A DNA stretch of 40,966 bases. Source: Pseudomonadota bacterium (GTDB lineage: Bacteria; Pseudomonadota; Alphaproteobacteria; Rhizobiales; Xanthobacteraceae). Under the pieces are notes generated by a model. The model ran no database searches and was not told the origin of the DNA. It saw only the letters and a list, made by a program, of their open reading frames with translations. Position numbers and translations under genes: made by a program. Shown here one piece after another: positions 1 to 7,518 of the stretch. Every line of letters starts with the position of its first letter. The first letter of the stretch is position 1. The stretch is from assembly GCA_018971625.1 (NCBI GenBank), contig JAGXAJ010000034.1:1-40966 (forward strand), written 5' to 3'.

Positions 1-1
1 G

Positions 2-2446
2 GCCGACGGCCGCATGGTCGTGATCGAAATGAACCCGCGGGTGTCGCGCTCCTCGGCGCTGGCCTCGAAGGCGACCGGCTTCCCGATCGCCAAGGTCGCG
101 GCCAAGCTCGCGGTCGGCTATACGCTCGACGAGATTGCCAACGACATCACCGGCGGTGCGACCCCCGCCTCGTTCGAGCCGACCATAGACTATGTCGTCA
201 CCAAGGTTCCGCGCTTCGCGTTCGAGAAATTTCCCGGCGCCTCCATCACGCTGACCACCTCGATGAAATCGGTCGGCGAAGTGATGGCGATCGGCCGTAC
301 CTTCCAGGAAAGCCTGCAGAAGGCGCTGCGCGGCCTCGAGACCGGGTTGACCGGGCTCGACGAGATCGAGATCGAGGGGCTGGGCCGCAGCGACGACAAG
401 AACGCGATCCGCGCCGCGCTCGGCACGCCGACGCCGAACCGCATCCTCCAGGTCGCGCAGGCGATGCGGCTCGGCTGGTCGGACGAAGAGATCTTCACCT
501 CCTGCAAGATCGATCCGTGGTTCCTGGCGGAAATGCGCGGCATCGTCGACATGGAAGCGAAGATCAAGGCCAACGGCCTGCCCGGCAATGCGTTCGCGCT
601 GCGCGGCCTGAAAGCCATGGGCTTTTCCGACGCGCGGCTGGCGGTGCTGACTGAGACCACGGAAGCCGAGGTCAAGTCGAGGCGCCATGCGCTTGGCGTC
701 CGCCCGGCGTTCAAGCGCATCGACACCTGCGCTGCCGAATTTGCCTCTCCCACCGCCTATATGTATTCGACCTATGAGACGCCGTTCGCAGGGACACTTG
801 CTGACGAGAGCGCGCCGTCGGACAAGAACAAGGTCATCATCCTCGGCGGCGGCCCCAATCGGATCGGCCAGGGCATCGAATTCGACTATTGCTGCTGCCA
901 CGCCTGCTTCGCACTGCACGACGCCGGTTTCGAAAGCATCATGATCAACTGCAATCCGGAAACGGTGTCGACCGACTACGACACCGCCGATCGCCTGTAT
1001 TTCGAGCCGTTGACCGCCGAAGACGTGCTTGAGATCGTCGCCACCGAACGCAGCAACGGCACGCTGCACGGTGTGATCGTGCAATTCGGCGGCCAGACAC
1101 CGCTCAAGCTCGCGCGCGCGCTGGAAGCAGCCGACGTGCCGATTCTCGGCACCTCGCCCGACGCCATCGACCTTGCCGAAGACCGCGACCGCTTCAAGCG
1201 CGTGCTCGACAAGGTGCGATTGAAGCAGCCGAAGAACGGCATCGCCTATTCGGTCGAGCAGGCGCGACTGGTGACCGCCGATCTCGGCCTGCCGCTGGTG
1301 GTGCGCCCGTCCTACGTGCTCGGCGGCCGCGCGATGCAGATCATCCGCGAGGAGAGCCAGCTCGGCGATTACCTGCTCGGCACCTTGCCCGAGCTCGTGC
1401 CGGGCGACGTCAAGGCGCGCTACCCGAACGACAAGACCGGCCAGATCAACACCGTGCTCGGCACCAATCCGCTGTTGTTCGACCGCTATCTGTCCGACGC
1501 CATCGAGATCGACGTCGATTGCCTCTGCGACGGCAAGGACACCTTTATTGTCGGCATCATGGAGCACATCGAGGAAGCCGGCATTCATTCCGGCGATTCC
1601 GCCTGCTCGCTGCCGCCCCATTCGCTCGACGCCAGGATGATCGCCGAACTGGAACGGCAGACCCGCGCGCTAGCGCTCGGCGTCGACGTGGTCGGCTTGA
1701 TGAACGTGCAATACGCCATCAAGAACGGCGACATCTATGTGCTCGAGGTCAATCCGCGGGCCTCGCGCACGGTGCCGTTCGTGGCCAAGGTGATGGGCAT
1801 GCCGGTGGCGAAAATCGCGGCGAGAATCATGGCCGGCGAGAAACTCGCCGACTTTGGTCTAAAGAAGCGCAAGCTTGGCCATGTCGGTGTCAAGGAATCG
1901 GTATTTCCATTCGCCCGCTTCCCCGGTGTCGATACCGTGTTGGGGCCGGAAATGCGCTCGACCGGCGAGGTGATGGGCATCGACCGCTCGTTCGAAGTCG
2001 CATTCGCCAAGAGCCAGCTCGGCGGGGGCACCCGCGTGCCTCGAAAGGGCACGGTGTTCGTGTCGGTCCGCGAGATCGACAAGACCCGGATCGTCGAGGC
2101 GGTGCGGCTGTTATTCTTGCTTGGCTTCAAGGTGATGGCCACCTCGGGCACACAGCGTTTCCTCGCCGATAGCGGCGTACCGACGGAAAAGGTAAACAAG
2201 GTGCTGGAAGGCCGGCCTCATATTGTCGACGCCATCATGAACGGCGACGTCCAGCTGGTCTTCAACACCACCGAAGGCCCCCAGGCGCTGGCGGATAGCC
2301 GCTCTTTGCGACGAGCTGCCCTCTTGCATAAAGTGCCATATTACACCACTCTTTCCGGTGCCGTGGCGGCCGCACAGGGCATCCGGGCCTATCTGGGCGG
2401 GGACCTTGAGGTCCGCACCCTGCAGAGTTACTTTTCCGAAAGCTAA
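2..2446 (+). CDS. carB: Carbamoyl-phosphate synthase large subunit (5' partial)
   Basis: This is the ammonia-using large chain of carbamoyl-phosphate synthase, which makes carbamoyl phosphate from bicarbonate, ammonia and two ATP for arginine and pyrimidine synthesis. The reading frame is open to the left edge, so the ATG at 14 (within ...[10 protein letters not shown]) is internal. Some 814 residues remain of a usual 1,070-1,150, so most of the first ATP-grasp domain is missing. Visible in order are the end of ATP-grasp 1, the oligomerisation domain (about residues 110-250), the second ATP-grasp domain starting near the [10 protein letters not shown] motif, with a second EVNPRASRT motif that mirrors the first, and the C-terminal MGS-like allosteric domain (about the last 130 residues, starting near KGTVFVSV). 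No frameshift is seen. greA follows 139 bases later and seems to be a separate unit. Identity is certain. Confidence 0.98.
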   Translation, partial: ADGRMVVIEMNPRVSRSSALASKATGFPIAKVAAKLAVGYTLDEIANDITGGATPASFEPTIDYVVTKVPRFAFEKFPGASITLTTSMKSVGEVMAIGRTFQESLQKALRGLETGLTGLDEIEIEGLGRSDDKNAIRAALGTPTPNRILQVAQAMRLGWSDEEIFTSCKIDPWFLAEMRGIVDMEAKIKANGLPGNAFALRGLKAMGFSDARLAVLTETTEAEVKSRRHALGVRPAFKRIDTCAAEFASPTAYMYSTYETPFAGTLADESAPSDKNKVIILGGGPNRIGQGIEFDYCCCHACFALHDAGFESIMINCNPETVSTDYDTADRLYFEPLTAEDVLEIVATERSNGTLHGVIVQFGGQTPLKLARALEAADVPILGTSPDAIDLAEDRDRFKRVLDKVRLKQPKNGIAYSVEQARLVTADLGLPLVVRPSYVLGGRAMQIIREESQLGDYLLGTLPELVPGDVKARYPNDKTGQINTVLGTNPLLFDRYLSDAIEIDVDCLCDGKDTFIVGIMEHIEEAGIHSGDSACSLPPHSLDARMIAELERQTRALALGVDVVGLMNVQYAIKNGDIYVLEVNPRASRTVPFVAKVMGMPVAKIAARIMAGEKLADFGLKKRKLGHVGVKESVFPFARFPGVDTVLGPEMRSTGEVMGIDRSFEVAFAKSQLGGGTRVPRKGTVFVSVREIDKTRIVEAVRLLFLLGFKVMATSGTQRFLADSGVPTEKVNKVLEGRPHIVDAIMNGDVQLVFNTTEGPQALADSRSLRRAALLHKVPYYTTLSGAVAAAQGIRAYLGGDLEVRTLQSYFSES

Positions 2447-2585
2447 TCGTTGGCCGGTCCTGGGGTCCGGCAATTGATCGGCTGTGAGGCCGTCGTGACT
2501 GGGAACTTGCCAGCCATGATTGTATTGCGTTTCGGCATTTGTGCGTGCCGCGAATCGGCCCGCATGAAGTTGAAGGACAGAGAAG

Positions 2586-3062
2586 ATGATGGAAAAGGTC
2601 CCCATGACCGCGGTTGGCTACGCCGCCCTCGAGGACGAATTAAAGCAGCGCCAGTCGGTGGAGCGTCCGCGCATCATCGAGCATATTGCCGAGGCGCGCT
2701 CGCATGGCGACCTGTCGGAGAACGCCGAATATCACGCGGCCAAGGAAGAGCAGTCTCACAATGAGAGCCGCATCGCCGAGCTCGAGGATAAGCTGGCGCG
2801 CGCCGACATCATCGACATCAGCAAGCTTTCCGGCGACACCATCAAATTCGGCGCCACCGTTACCCTGGTCGACGAAGATACCGACAAGAAGACGGTGTGG
2901 CAGATCGTCGGCGAGCCGGAAGCCGACGCCAAAAAGGGCCGCATTTCGGTCACCTCGCCGCTGGCGCGGGCGCTGATCGGCAAGAAGAAGGGAACCTCGG
3001 TGGAAGTCGTGGCACCCGGCGGCGCCAAAGCCTACGAAATCACCAAGGTGGAGTGGCGTTAG
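2586..3062 (+). CDS. greA: Transcription elongation factor GreA
   Basis: GreA rescues backtracked RNA polymerase by stimulating cleavage of the 3' end of the transcript. The 158-residue length is typical. Residues 1-75 form the N-terminal antiparallel coiled coil, with the family signature around [23 protein letters not shown], whose acidic tip residues reach the polymerase active site. Residues 80-158 form the FKBP-like C-terminal domain. An AG-rich ribosome-binding stretch (AGAGAAG) lies just before two consecutive ATGs at 2586 and 2589, so either could be the start; the second has the better spacing. A strong intrinsic terminator lies 20 bases after the stop, so greA ends its transcript here. 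Confidence 0.97.
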   Translation: MMEKVPMTAVGYAALEDELKQRQSVERPRIIEHIAEARSHGDLSENAEYHAAKEEQSHNESRIAELEDKLARADIIDISKLSGDTIKFGATVTLVDEDTDKKTVWQIVGEPEADAKKGRISVTSPLARALIGKKKGTSVEVVAPGGAKAYEITKVEWR

Positions 3063-3082
3063 AAGCGCTCCAAACGGAACAG

Positions 3083-3107
3083 AAGGCCGGGACGTTTTCC
3101 GGCCTTT
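3083..3107 (+). terminator. Intrinsic terminator of greA
   Basis: Eight-base perfect stem AAGGCCGG/CCGGCCTT (3083-3090 with 3099-3106), an eight-base loop and a short T run, 20 bases after the greA stop. Confidence 0.85.
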
Positions 3108-3299
3108 GCTTTGGTTCCACTCCGAACGCCCCTTCCGATTTCCGCGGCCGATCTTATTTTCTAGCCTGCATGCACTACGCACAGGGCAACACCTCGTTTG
3201 CGGCACTATTCCCAGGTGATCCGCAGCATTATTTCGACCGGATTGGCGAACCCCCGCCGCAACACGTTGGCAATTGGGGGTGGAATTGGGACAATCATA

Positions 3300-3692
3300 A
3301 TGCAACCGTTGACGGCGTGGGCACCGCGCGTGCTAAGTGTGCTGCGCATTATCACGGGGCTGATGATCATTCAGCACGGCATGGCCAAGCTGATCGGCTT
3401 TCCGGCGGTGCCGGAATTCGCCAATCTCAATCCACTATCGTTGATCGGCGCCGCCGGTTTCATCGAACTGATCGGCGGCGCGTTACTGATCATCGGCTTT
3501 TTGACGCAACCGGTCGCGTTCGTCCTTTCAGGTGAAATGGCGTTCGCCTATTTCATGGCGCATGCGCCCAAGAGCTTCTTCCCGCTGATCAACGGGGGCA
3601 CGCTCGCGATCATCTTCTGCTTCGCCTGTCTTTATCTGTCGACCGCGGGCGCTGGCCCGTGGAGCGTCGATGCCACCATGAAACGGGCGTGA
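3300..3692 (+). CDS. DoxX-family membrane protein, first of a tandem pair
   Basis: A 130-residue protein of the DoxX/DoxD-like family, small four-helix inner-membrane proteins whose members are linked to quinone or redox functions; the substrate here is unknown. Four hydrophobic segments are seen at about residues 10-28, 48-68, 72-92 and 98-118. A conserved-looking ARG-free core reads LRIITGL...HG.AKL, then GFIEL.GG.LL, then GEMAFAYFMAHAPKSFFP. The frame is open further upstream to an ATG at 3198, but those 34 residues are polar and unlike the family, while the ATG at 3300 follows a GGAATTGGG stretch, so I place the start there. The next gene starts 11 bases after the stop and is a paralogue, so the two are probably cotranscribed. 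Confidence 0.85.
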   Translation: MQPLTAWAPRVLSVLRIITGLMIIQHGMAKLIGFPAVPEFANLNPLSLIGAAGFIELIGGALLIIGFLTQPVAFVLSGEMAFAYFMAHAPKSFFPLINGGTLAIIFCFACLYLSTAGAGPWSVDATMKRA

Positions 3693-3703
3693 GGAGCGGC
3701 ACC

Positions 3704-4147
3704 ATGAATGCTTTCAACGCAATGCTTGCGCGCTTCCAACCGACCGCTCTCAGCATTCTCCGGATCATCACCGGGTTGCTGCTGTTTCAGTTCGGCGTCG
3801 CCAAAGTGCTGAAATATCCGGTCGTCCCGCCATTCGACAAGGTGGCGCCGTTTTCGCTGATCTGGTGCGCGGGGATGATCGAACTCGTGCTCGGTGGGCT
3901 TCTGATCCTCGGCGTCTGCTCGCGGATCGTGGCCTTCATTCTGTGTGGCGAAATGGCATTCGCTTATTTCATCGCGCACTTTCCGCGCGGCTTCATCCCG
4001 ATTCTAAACGGCGGCGAGAATGCAATCATGTTTTGCTTCTGCTGCCTCTACATCTTCTGCGCTGGCGGCGGACCCTACAGCGTCGATGGGGTGCGCCAGC
4101 AGTGGTCCGTCACTGCGCCTGAATTGATGCGCCAACGCCAATCGTAA
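3704..4147 (+). CDS. DoxX-family membrane protein, second of a tandem pair
   Basis: A 147-residue paralogue of the preceding gene with the same order of segments: LRIITGLLLFQFGVAKVL, then a GMIELVLGGLLILGV helix, then GEMAFAYFIAHFPRGFIPILNGGENA, and a final helix rich in Cys and Phe. The C-terminal 25 residues are polar and absent from the first copy. The start at 3704 is set by GAGGAG ten bases upstream; a longer frame from 3659 would overlap the first gene and has no ribosome-binding site. The gene is convergent with the Lrp regulator, whose stop is ten bases away. The role is inferred only at family level. Confidence 0.85.
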   Translation: MNAFNAMLARFQPTALSILRIITGLLLFQFGVAKVLKYPVVPPFDKVAPFSLIWCAGMIELVLGGLLILGVCSRIVAFILCGEMAFAYFIAHFPRGFIPILNGGENAIMFCFCCLYIFCAGGGPYSVDGVRQQWSVTAPELMRQRQS

Positions 4148-4157
4148 AATAACGGCC

Positions 4158-4637
4158 TCAGCCCGCCGCCTTCAGATCCAGCGGCACGGCGGCCTCGTAT
4201 TTCGAGTTGTGCAGCACCAGCGACGTCCTGACATTCCGCACATGTGGCGCTGCGGTGAGATGGGTAACGAAATCCTGAAATGTCGCCAGGTCGGGTGCGA
4301 CGCATTTGAGAATGAAATCGACTTCACCCGACAGCATCCAGCATTCCCGCACCAGCGGTTCCGCGCGCACGAACTCCTCGAAGGCGCGCAGATCGGCGTC
4401 GGCCTGGCTGGACAGATGCACCGAGGCGAATACCGTGACTTCAAAACCCAGCCGGCGAGGATCCAGTAATCCACGATAGCCCTGGATATAACCTGCCTCC
4501 TCCAGCGTCCGGACCCGGCGCAGGCAGGGCGGCGGCGAAATACCCACGCGTTTGGCCAGCTCGACATTGGTGATTCGGCCGTTGGCCTGGATTTCGCTCA
4601 GGATCTTGAGGTCAATTTCATCGAGGTTTTTCGACAC
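4158..4637 (-). CDS. Lrp/AsnC-family transcriptional regulator
   Basis: A 159-residue feast/famine regulator. Residues 4-60 carry the AsnC-type winged helix-turn-helix (LDEIDLKILSEIQ...NVELAKRVGISPPPCLRRVRTLEEAGYI). Residues 65-150 are the RAM ligand-binding and oligomerisation domain (FEVTVFASVHL ... ECWMLSGEVDFILKCVAPDL). Such proteins sense amino acids and act as octamers on DNA. The start is a GTG at 4637, supported by AGGAG ten bases upstream at 4648-4652 on this strand. It is divergent from trxB across a 273-base gap, so it may act on its own promoter and possibly that of trxB; no binding site is evident. The ligand cannot be told from sequence. Confidence 0.93.
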   Translation of the reverse strand: MSKNLDEIDLKILSEIQANGRITNVELAKRVGISPPPCLRRVRTLEEAGYIQGYRGLLDPRRLGFEVTVFASVHLSSQADADLRAFEEFVRAEPLVRECWMLSGEVDFILKCVAPDLATFQDFVTHLTAAPHVRNVRTSLVLHNSKYEAAVPLDLKAAG

Positions 4638-4825
4638 GCGGATCCAGCTCCTGGGCTGACAGCCCTAGCAGGGAGTGCTGGCAATACTCTTAGCGCAGCG
4701 GGCGCGCCCTGCGCAATTTTATTACGCGTGCGTTGCGACATTTACGGCTCATTGGTGGGAAAATCTGCCGATGTGGATTGCAATTCTTGCATAGCTCTCC
4801 AGATGTCCTAGACTTGGATTTGGAT

Positions 4826-4831
4826 TTGACA
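4826..4831 (+). promoter_or_regulatory. Possible -35 box for trxB
   Basis: A perfect TTGACA lies 80 bases before the trxB start, in the Lrp/trxB divergent gap. No clear -10 box follows at 16-18 bases (GGGCTT is there), so this is only a weak promoter suggestion. Confidence 0.25.
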
Positions 4832-4910
4832 TTTTCGGCGTTGTCGTCGGGCTTTCACGGCGCTTTCCGCTCCCCGCAGACCAAATTCCCTTAAGAGGGG
4901 GATCTACCGC

Positions 4911-5876
4911 ATGCCTGCCCCTATTCATGCCAAGGTCGTTATCATCGGGTCCGGGCCGGCCGGCTACACCGCAGCGATCTATGCCGCGCGCGCCATGCTC
5001 GAACCTGTTCTGATCCAAGGCATTCAGCCCGGCGGCCAGCTTACCATCACCACCGATGTGGAAAATTATCCGGGTTTCGCGGACGTCATCCAGGGTCCGT
5101 GGCTGATGGAACAGATGGAAAAACAGGCGGCCCACGTCGGCACCAAAATCGTTACCGATCTGGTTATCAAGCTCGAACTCGGGCAACGGCCGTTCCGTCT
5201 GACCTGCGATAGCGGCGATGTCTATCTCGCGGAAACCGTAATTCTTGCCACAGGCGCGCAGGCGCGCTGGCTCGGCATGCCCTCGGAAGAGAAGTTCAAG
5301 GGTTTTGGCGTTTCGGCTTGCGCGACCTGCGACGGGTTTTTCTATCGCGGCAAGGAAGTGGTGGTGGTCGGCGGCGGCAATACCGCGGTCGAGGAAGCGC
5401 TGTTCCTGACCAATTTCGCTTCGCAGGTGACGATCGTGCATCGCCGTGACCATTTCCGCGCCGAGCGCATCCTGCAGGACCGTTTGTTCAAGCATCCCAA
5501 GGTCAAAGTGGTCTGGGACAGCGCGATCGACGAAGTCTGCGGCGCCGAGAATCCTGCCAAGGTCACCCATGTCCGTCTCAAGAACGTCAAGACCGGCGCG
5601 CTGACGGAGTTGCCTGCCGACGGCGTCTTCATCGCGATCGGTCACGCGCCGGCGACCGACCTCGTTGTCGGCCAGATCAAGCTGAAACCCTCCGGATATG
5701 TCGAGGTCGCACCGAACTCGACCGCGACCTCGGTGCCTGGCCTGTTCGCCGCCGGCGATGTCGCCGACGAAACCTACCGGCAAGCGGTCACGGCCGCCGG
5801 GTTGGGCTGCATGGCGGCACTTGAGGCCGAACGATTTCTGGCGCTTCGCGCCAGCGATCGCGCGGCGGCGGAGTGA
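4911..5876 (+). CDS. trxB: Thioredoxin-disulfide reductase
   Basis: A 321-residue FAD enzyme that reduces oxidised thioredoxin with NADPH in the cytoplasm. The FAD-binding GSGPAG motif is at residues 13-18, the redox-active CATC at 137-140, the NADPH-binding GGGNTA at 154-159 followed by VHRRD, and the C-terminal FAD-contacting GDVAD motif near 285. The GGQLTITTDVENYPGF stretch is typical of the family. Length and motifs indicate an intact enzyme. The ATG has a strong ribosome-binding site (AGAGGGGG). The stop overlaps the start region of the following LysR gene, which suggests cotranscription. Confidence 0.97.
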   Translation: MPAPIHAKVVIIGSGPAGYTAAIYAARAMLEPVLIQGIQPGGQLTITTDVENYPGFADVIQGPWLMEQMEKQAAHVGTKIVTDLVIKLELGQRPFRLTCDSGDVYLAETVILATGAQARWLGMPSEEKFKGFGVSACATCDGFFYRGKEVVVVGGGNTAVEEALFLTNFASQVTIVHRRDHFRAERILQDRLFKHPKVKVVWDSAIDEVCGAENPAKVTHVRLKNVKTGALTELPADGVFIAIGHAPATDLVVGQIKLKPSGYVEVAPNSTATSVPGLFAAGDVADETYRQAVTAAGLGCMAALEAERFLALRASDRAAAE

Positions 5877-5878
5877 TC

Positions 5879-6802
5879 ATGGCTCGAACCCGCGGCGGAT
5901 TCACCGACATGGATTGGGACAAGCTGAAAGTATTTCACGCTGCGGCGGAGGCGGGCAGTTTCACGCATGCCGGCGAGCAGCTTGGCCTGTCGCAGTCGGC
6001 GGTGTCGCGCCAGGTCAGCGCGCTGGAGCAGGAACTATCAGTGTCGCTGTTTCACCGCCATGCCCGAGGCCTGATCCTTACCGAGCAGGGCGATCTTCTT
6101 TTCCGCACCGCGCATGACGTGTTCATGCAGTTGCAGGCGGCGCGCGCCAAATTGACCGACAGCCGCGAGCGGCCGAGCGGCGACCTCAAGATCACCACCA
6201 CGCCTGGCGTCGGCATCAACTGGCTGATCCCGCGGCTCGGCGAGTTCACGGCGCTTTATCCGGAGATCCGGATTGCGCTGATCGTGACTGACGAGGATCT
6301 CGATTTGTCCATGCGCGAGGCCGACGCCGCAATCCGCACCCGCAAGCCAACCCAGCCGGACCTGATCCAGCGCAAGCTGTTCGCGATGGGTTTTCACGCC
6401 TATTGCTCGCCGGAATATGTCAAGCGCTTCGGCACACCGCGCACGCTCGACGAACTCGATGCGCACCGCATCATTACGCTGAGCGATGGCCAGGTCGCCC
6501 CGCATTTGCAGAACCGCAACTGGTTGATCGAAGCCGGCCGCAACGGTAGCGGCCCGCGTGAGTCCTATTTCAAGGTCAACAACATCCTCGGTCTGGTGCG
6601 CGCCTGCCAGCAGGGCCTCGGCATCGCGGCACTGCCGGATTATTTGGTCGAGGAGAACAATCGTCTGGTGCAGCTGTTCGGAGAATCAGACTCGATCCAG
6701 CTCGACACCTATTTCGTCTATCCCGAAGAGCTGAAAACCGTCGCGCGGGTGCAGGTGTTCCGCGACTTCGTGGTGAGCAAGGCACAGCGCTGGCCTTCCT
6801 GA
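5879..6802 (+). CDS. LysR-family transcriptional regulator
   Basis: A LysR-type regulator of 307 residues from this start. Residues 11-70 form the winged helix-turn-helix (DKLKVFHAAAEAGSFTHAGEQLGLSQSAVSRQVSALE), and about residues 95-300 form the periplasmic-binding-protein-like effector domain. The frame also has a GTG at 5873 overlapping the trxB stop and an ATG at 5909. I prefer the ATG at 5879 because GGAG lies five bases before it. The DNA-binding domain starts just after 5909, so all three starts keep it complete. It follows trxB directly and may be read through from it, which hints at a redox-linked role, but the effector and targets are not visible. Confidence 0.92.
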   Translation: MARTRGGFTDMDWDKLKVFHAAAEAGSFTHAGEQLGLSQSAVSRQVSALEQELSVSLFHRHARGLILTEQGDLLFRTAHDVFMQLQAARAKLTDSRERPSGDLKITTTPGVGINWLIPRLGEFTALYPEIRIALIVTDEDLDLSMREADAAIRTRKPTQPDLIQRKLFAMGFHAYCSPEYVKRFGTPRTLDELDAHRIITLSDGQVAPHLQNRNWLIEAGRNGSGPRESYFKVNNILGLVRACQQGLGIAALPDYLVEENNRLVQLFGESDSIQLDTYFVYPEELKTVARVQVFRDFVVSKAQRWPS

Positions 6803-6904
6803 TTATCCAACAACAACCCGCGTACTTCGCATGACTGACATGCGGGCGGGGTGGTTGCCGCACGAGGTCAACGAGGATCATAGTCGGCGAACGCTGGGCA
6901 TTCG

Positions 6905-7030
6905 CGTTGCGCATTTGTCCCCCTCCTCCAGTGGCGCGGACGCCCAGTAATCCCTCTTGGAAGGTGATTGTGTCGGCCTAACGTGGCCGATGTCTTAAGC
7001 CGGGCTCATTTGATTGAGCTCGGCTTTTTT
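6905..7030 (+). ncRNA. Candidate small RNA or long 3' UTR after the LysR gene
   Basis: The region after the LysR stop codes for nothing convincing but looks structured. It holds a pyrimidine-rich CCCCCTCCTCC tract (6919-6929) complementary to Shine-Dalgarno sequences, then a small hairpin TCGGCC/GGCCGA (6973-6978 with 6985-6990), then a strong terminator. Exposed CCUCCUCC tracts before a terminator hairpin are a known style of alphaproteobacterial regulatory RNA. The 5' end is not defined and no promoter is obvious, so it may equally be the processed 3' UTR of the LysR transcript. Confidence 0.3.
6997..7030 (+). terminator. Strong intrinsic terminator
   Basis: Twelve-base stem AAGCCGGGCTCA with TGAGCTCGGCTT (6997-7008 with 7015-7026, one G-U pair), a six-base loop and a run of six T. 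It ends the trxB-LysR transcript or a small RNA. Confidence 0.85.
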
Positions 7031-7095
7031 CGCCTTGAGTCTCAATAAATCATACGATTGCGCCGACCTTCCGCCACTTCCCTACCATGTTGCCG

Positions 7096-7122
7096 TTGAC
7101 CGCTTCGATCCGCCGCTATAGT
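7096..7122 (+). promoter_or_regulatory. Possible promoter for a short transcript
   Basis: TTGACC (7096-7101) and TATAGT (7117-7122) resemble -35 and -10 boxes, but the 15-base spacing is short. It stands about 175 bases before the terminator at 7293-7320. Confidence 0.25.
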
Positions 7123-7127
7123 TGACG

Positions 7128-7322
7128 GGTTACAGCGAGCGTGCCCGCATGCGGTCGCGCGTTGACAAACCCCAGTCCGGCCACGCATCATCACCCAATG
7201 ATCACGAATCCTTGCCTCACCGCACTGTCGAAAAAAGCTCCCCTCCCGGGGTCCAGGATCGACGCGCGACCTGTCGCTGATAACCGATCCCGAAACCCCG
7301 CCGTCTGGACGGGGTTTTTTGT
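7128..7322 (+). ncRNA. Candidate small RNA (about 190 nt)
   Basis: A stretch without a credible gene runs from a possible promoter to a good intrinsic terminator. A 76-residue frame (7141-7371) runs through it but crosses the terminator and has no recognisable features. Inside is another pyrimidine-rich tract, CTCCCCTCCC, which could pair with ribosome-binding sites. The case rests on promoter, terminator and lack of coding only. Confidence 0.28.
7293..7320 (+). terminator. Intrinsic terminator
   Basis: Eight-base stem AAACCCCG with CGGGGTTT (7293-7300 with 7310-7317), a nine-base loop and six T. No protein gene on this strand lies directly upstream, which is why a small RNA is suspected. 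Confidence 0.75.
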
Positions 7323-7458
7323 TGGCCCGTCTCCGGCTCAAACCCAAGGAGATGGGTCTGACGACCCCTGACAATACCGAGCTGCGTGACAGGGTCGGGA
7401 GTTTCGGCGAGTTCTGACTCGCGGATACGCCCCACCCACCCACCGCAAAGAGCGACGA

Positions 7459-7481
7459 CCTCTCCCCGCGCGCGGGGCAGG
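7459..7481. repeat. GC-rich palindrome between genes
   Basis: A perfect CCCCGCGCGCGGGG core (7464-7477) lies between CCT and AGG flanks, 40 bases past the end of copA. I recall similar CCTCTCCCC-type palindromes scattered between genes in Bradyrhizobium; a related half is seen at 40801-40820. There is no T run on either strand, so it is probably not a terminator. Confidence 0.4.
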
Positions 7482-7518
7482 TTAGGAAAGATTCCCGACG
7501 AGGCGCTGGGAGGAAACG

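Noticed and set aside
7141..7371. A 76-residue plus-strand protein
   Set aside because: It runs through a strong terminator hairpin, has no ribosome-binding site and no recognisable sequence.
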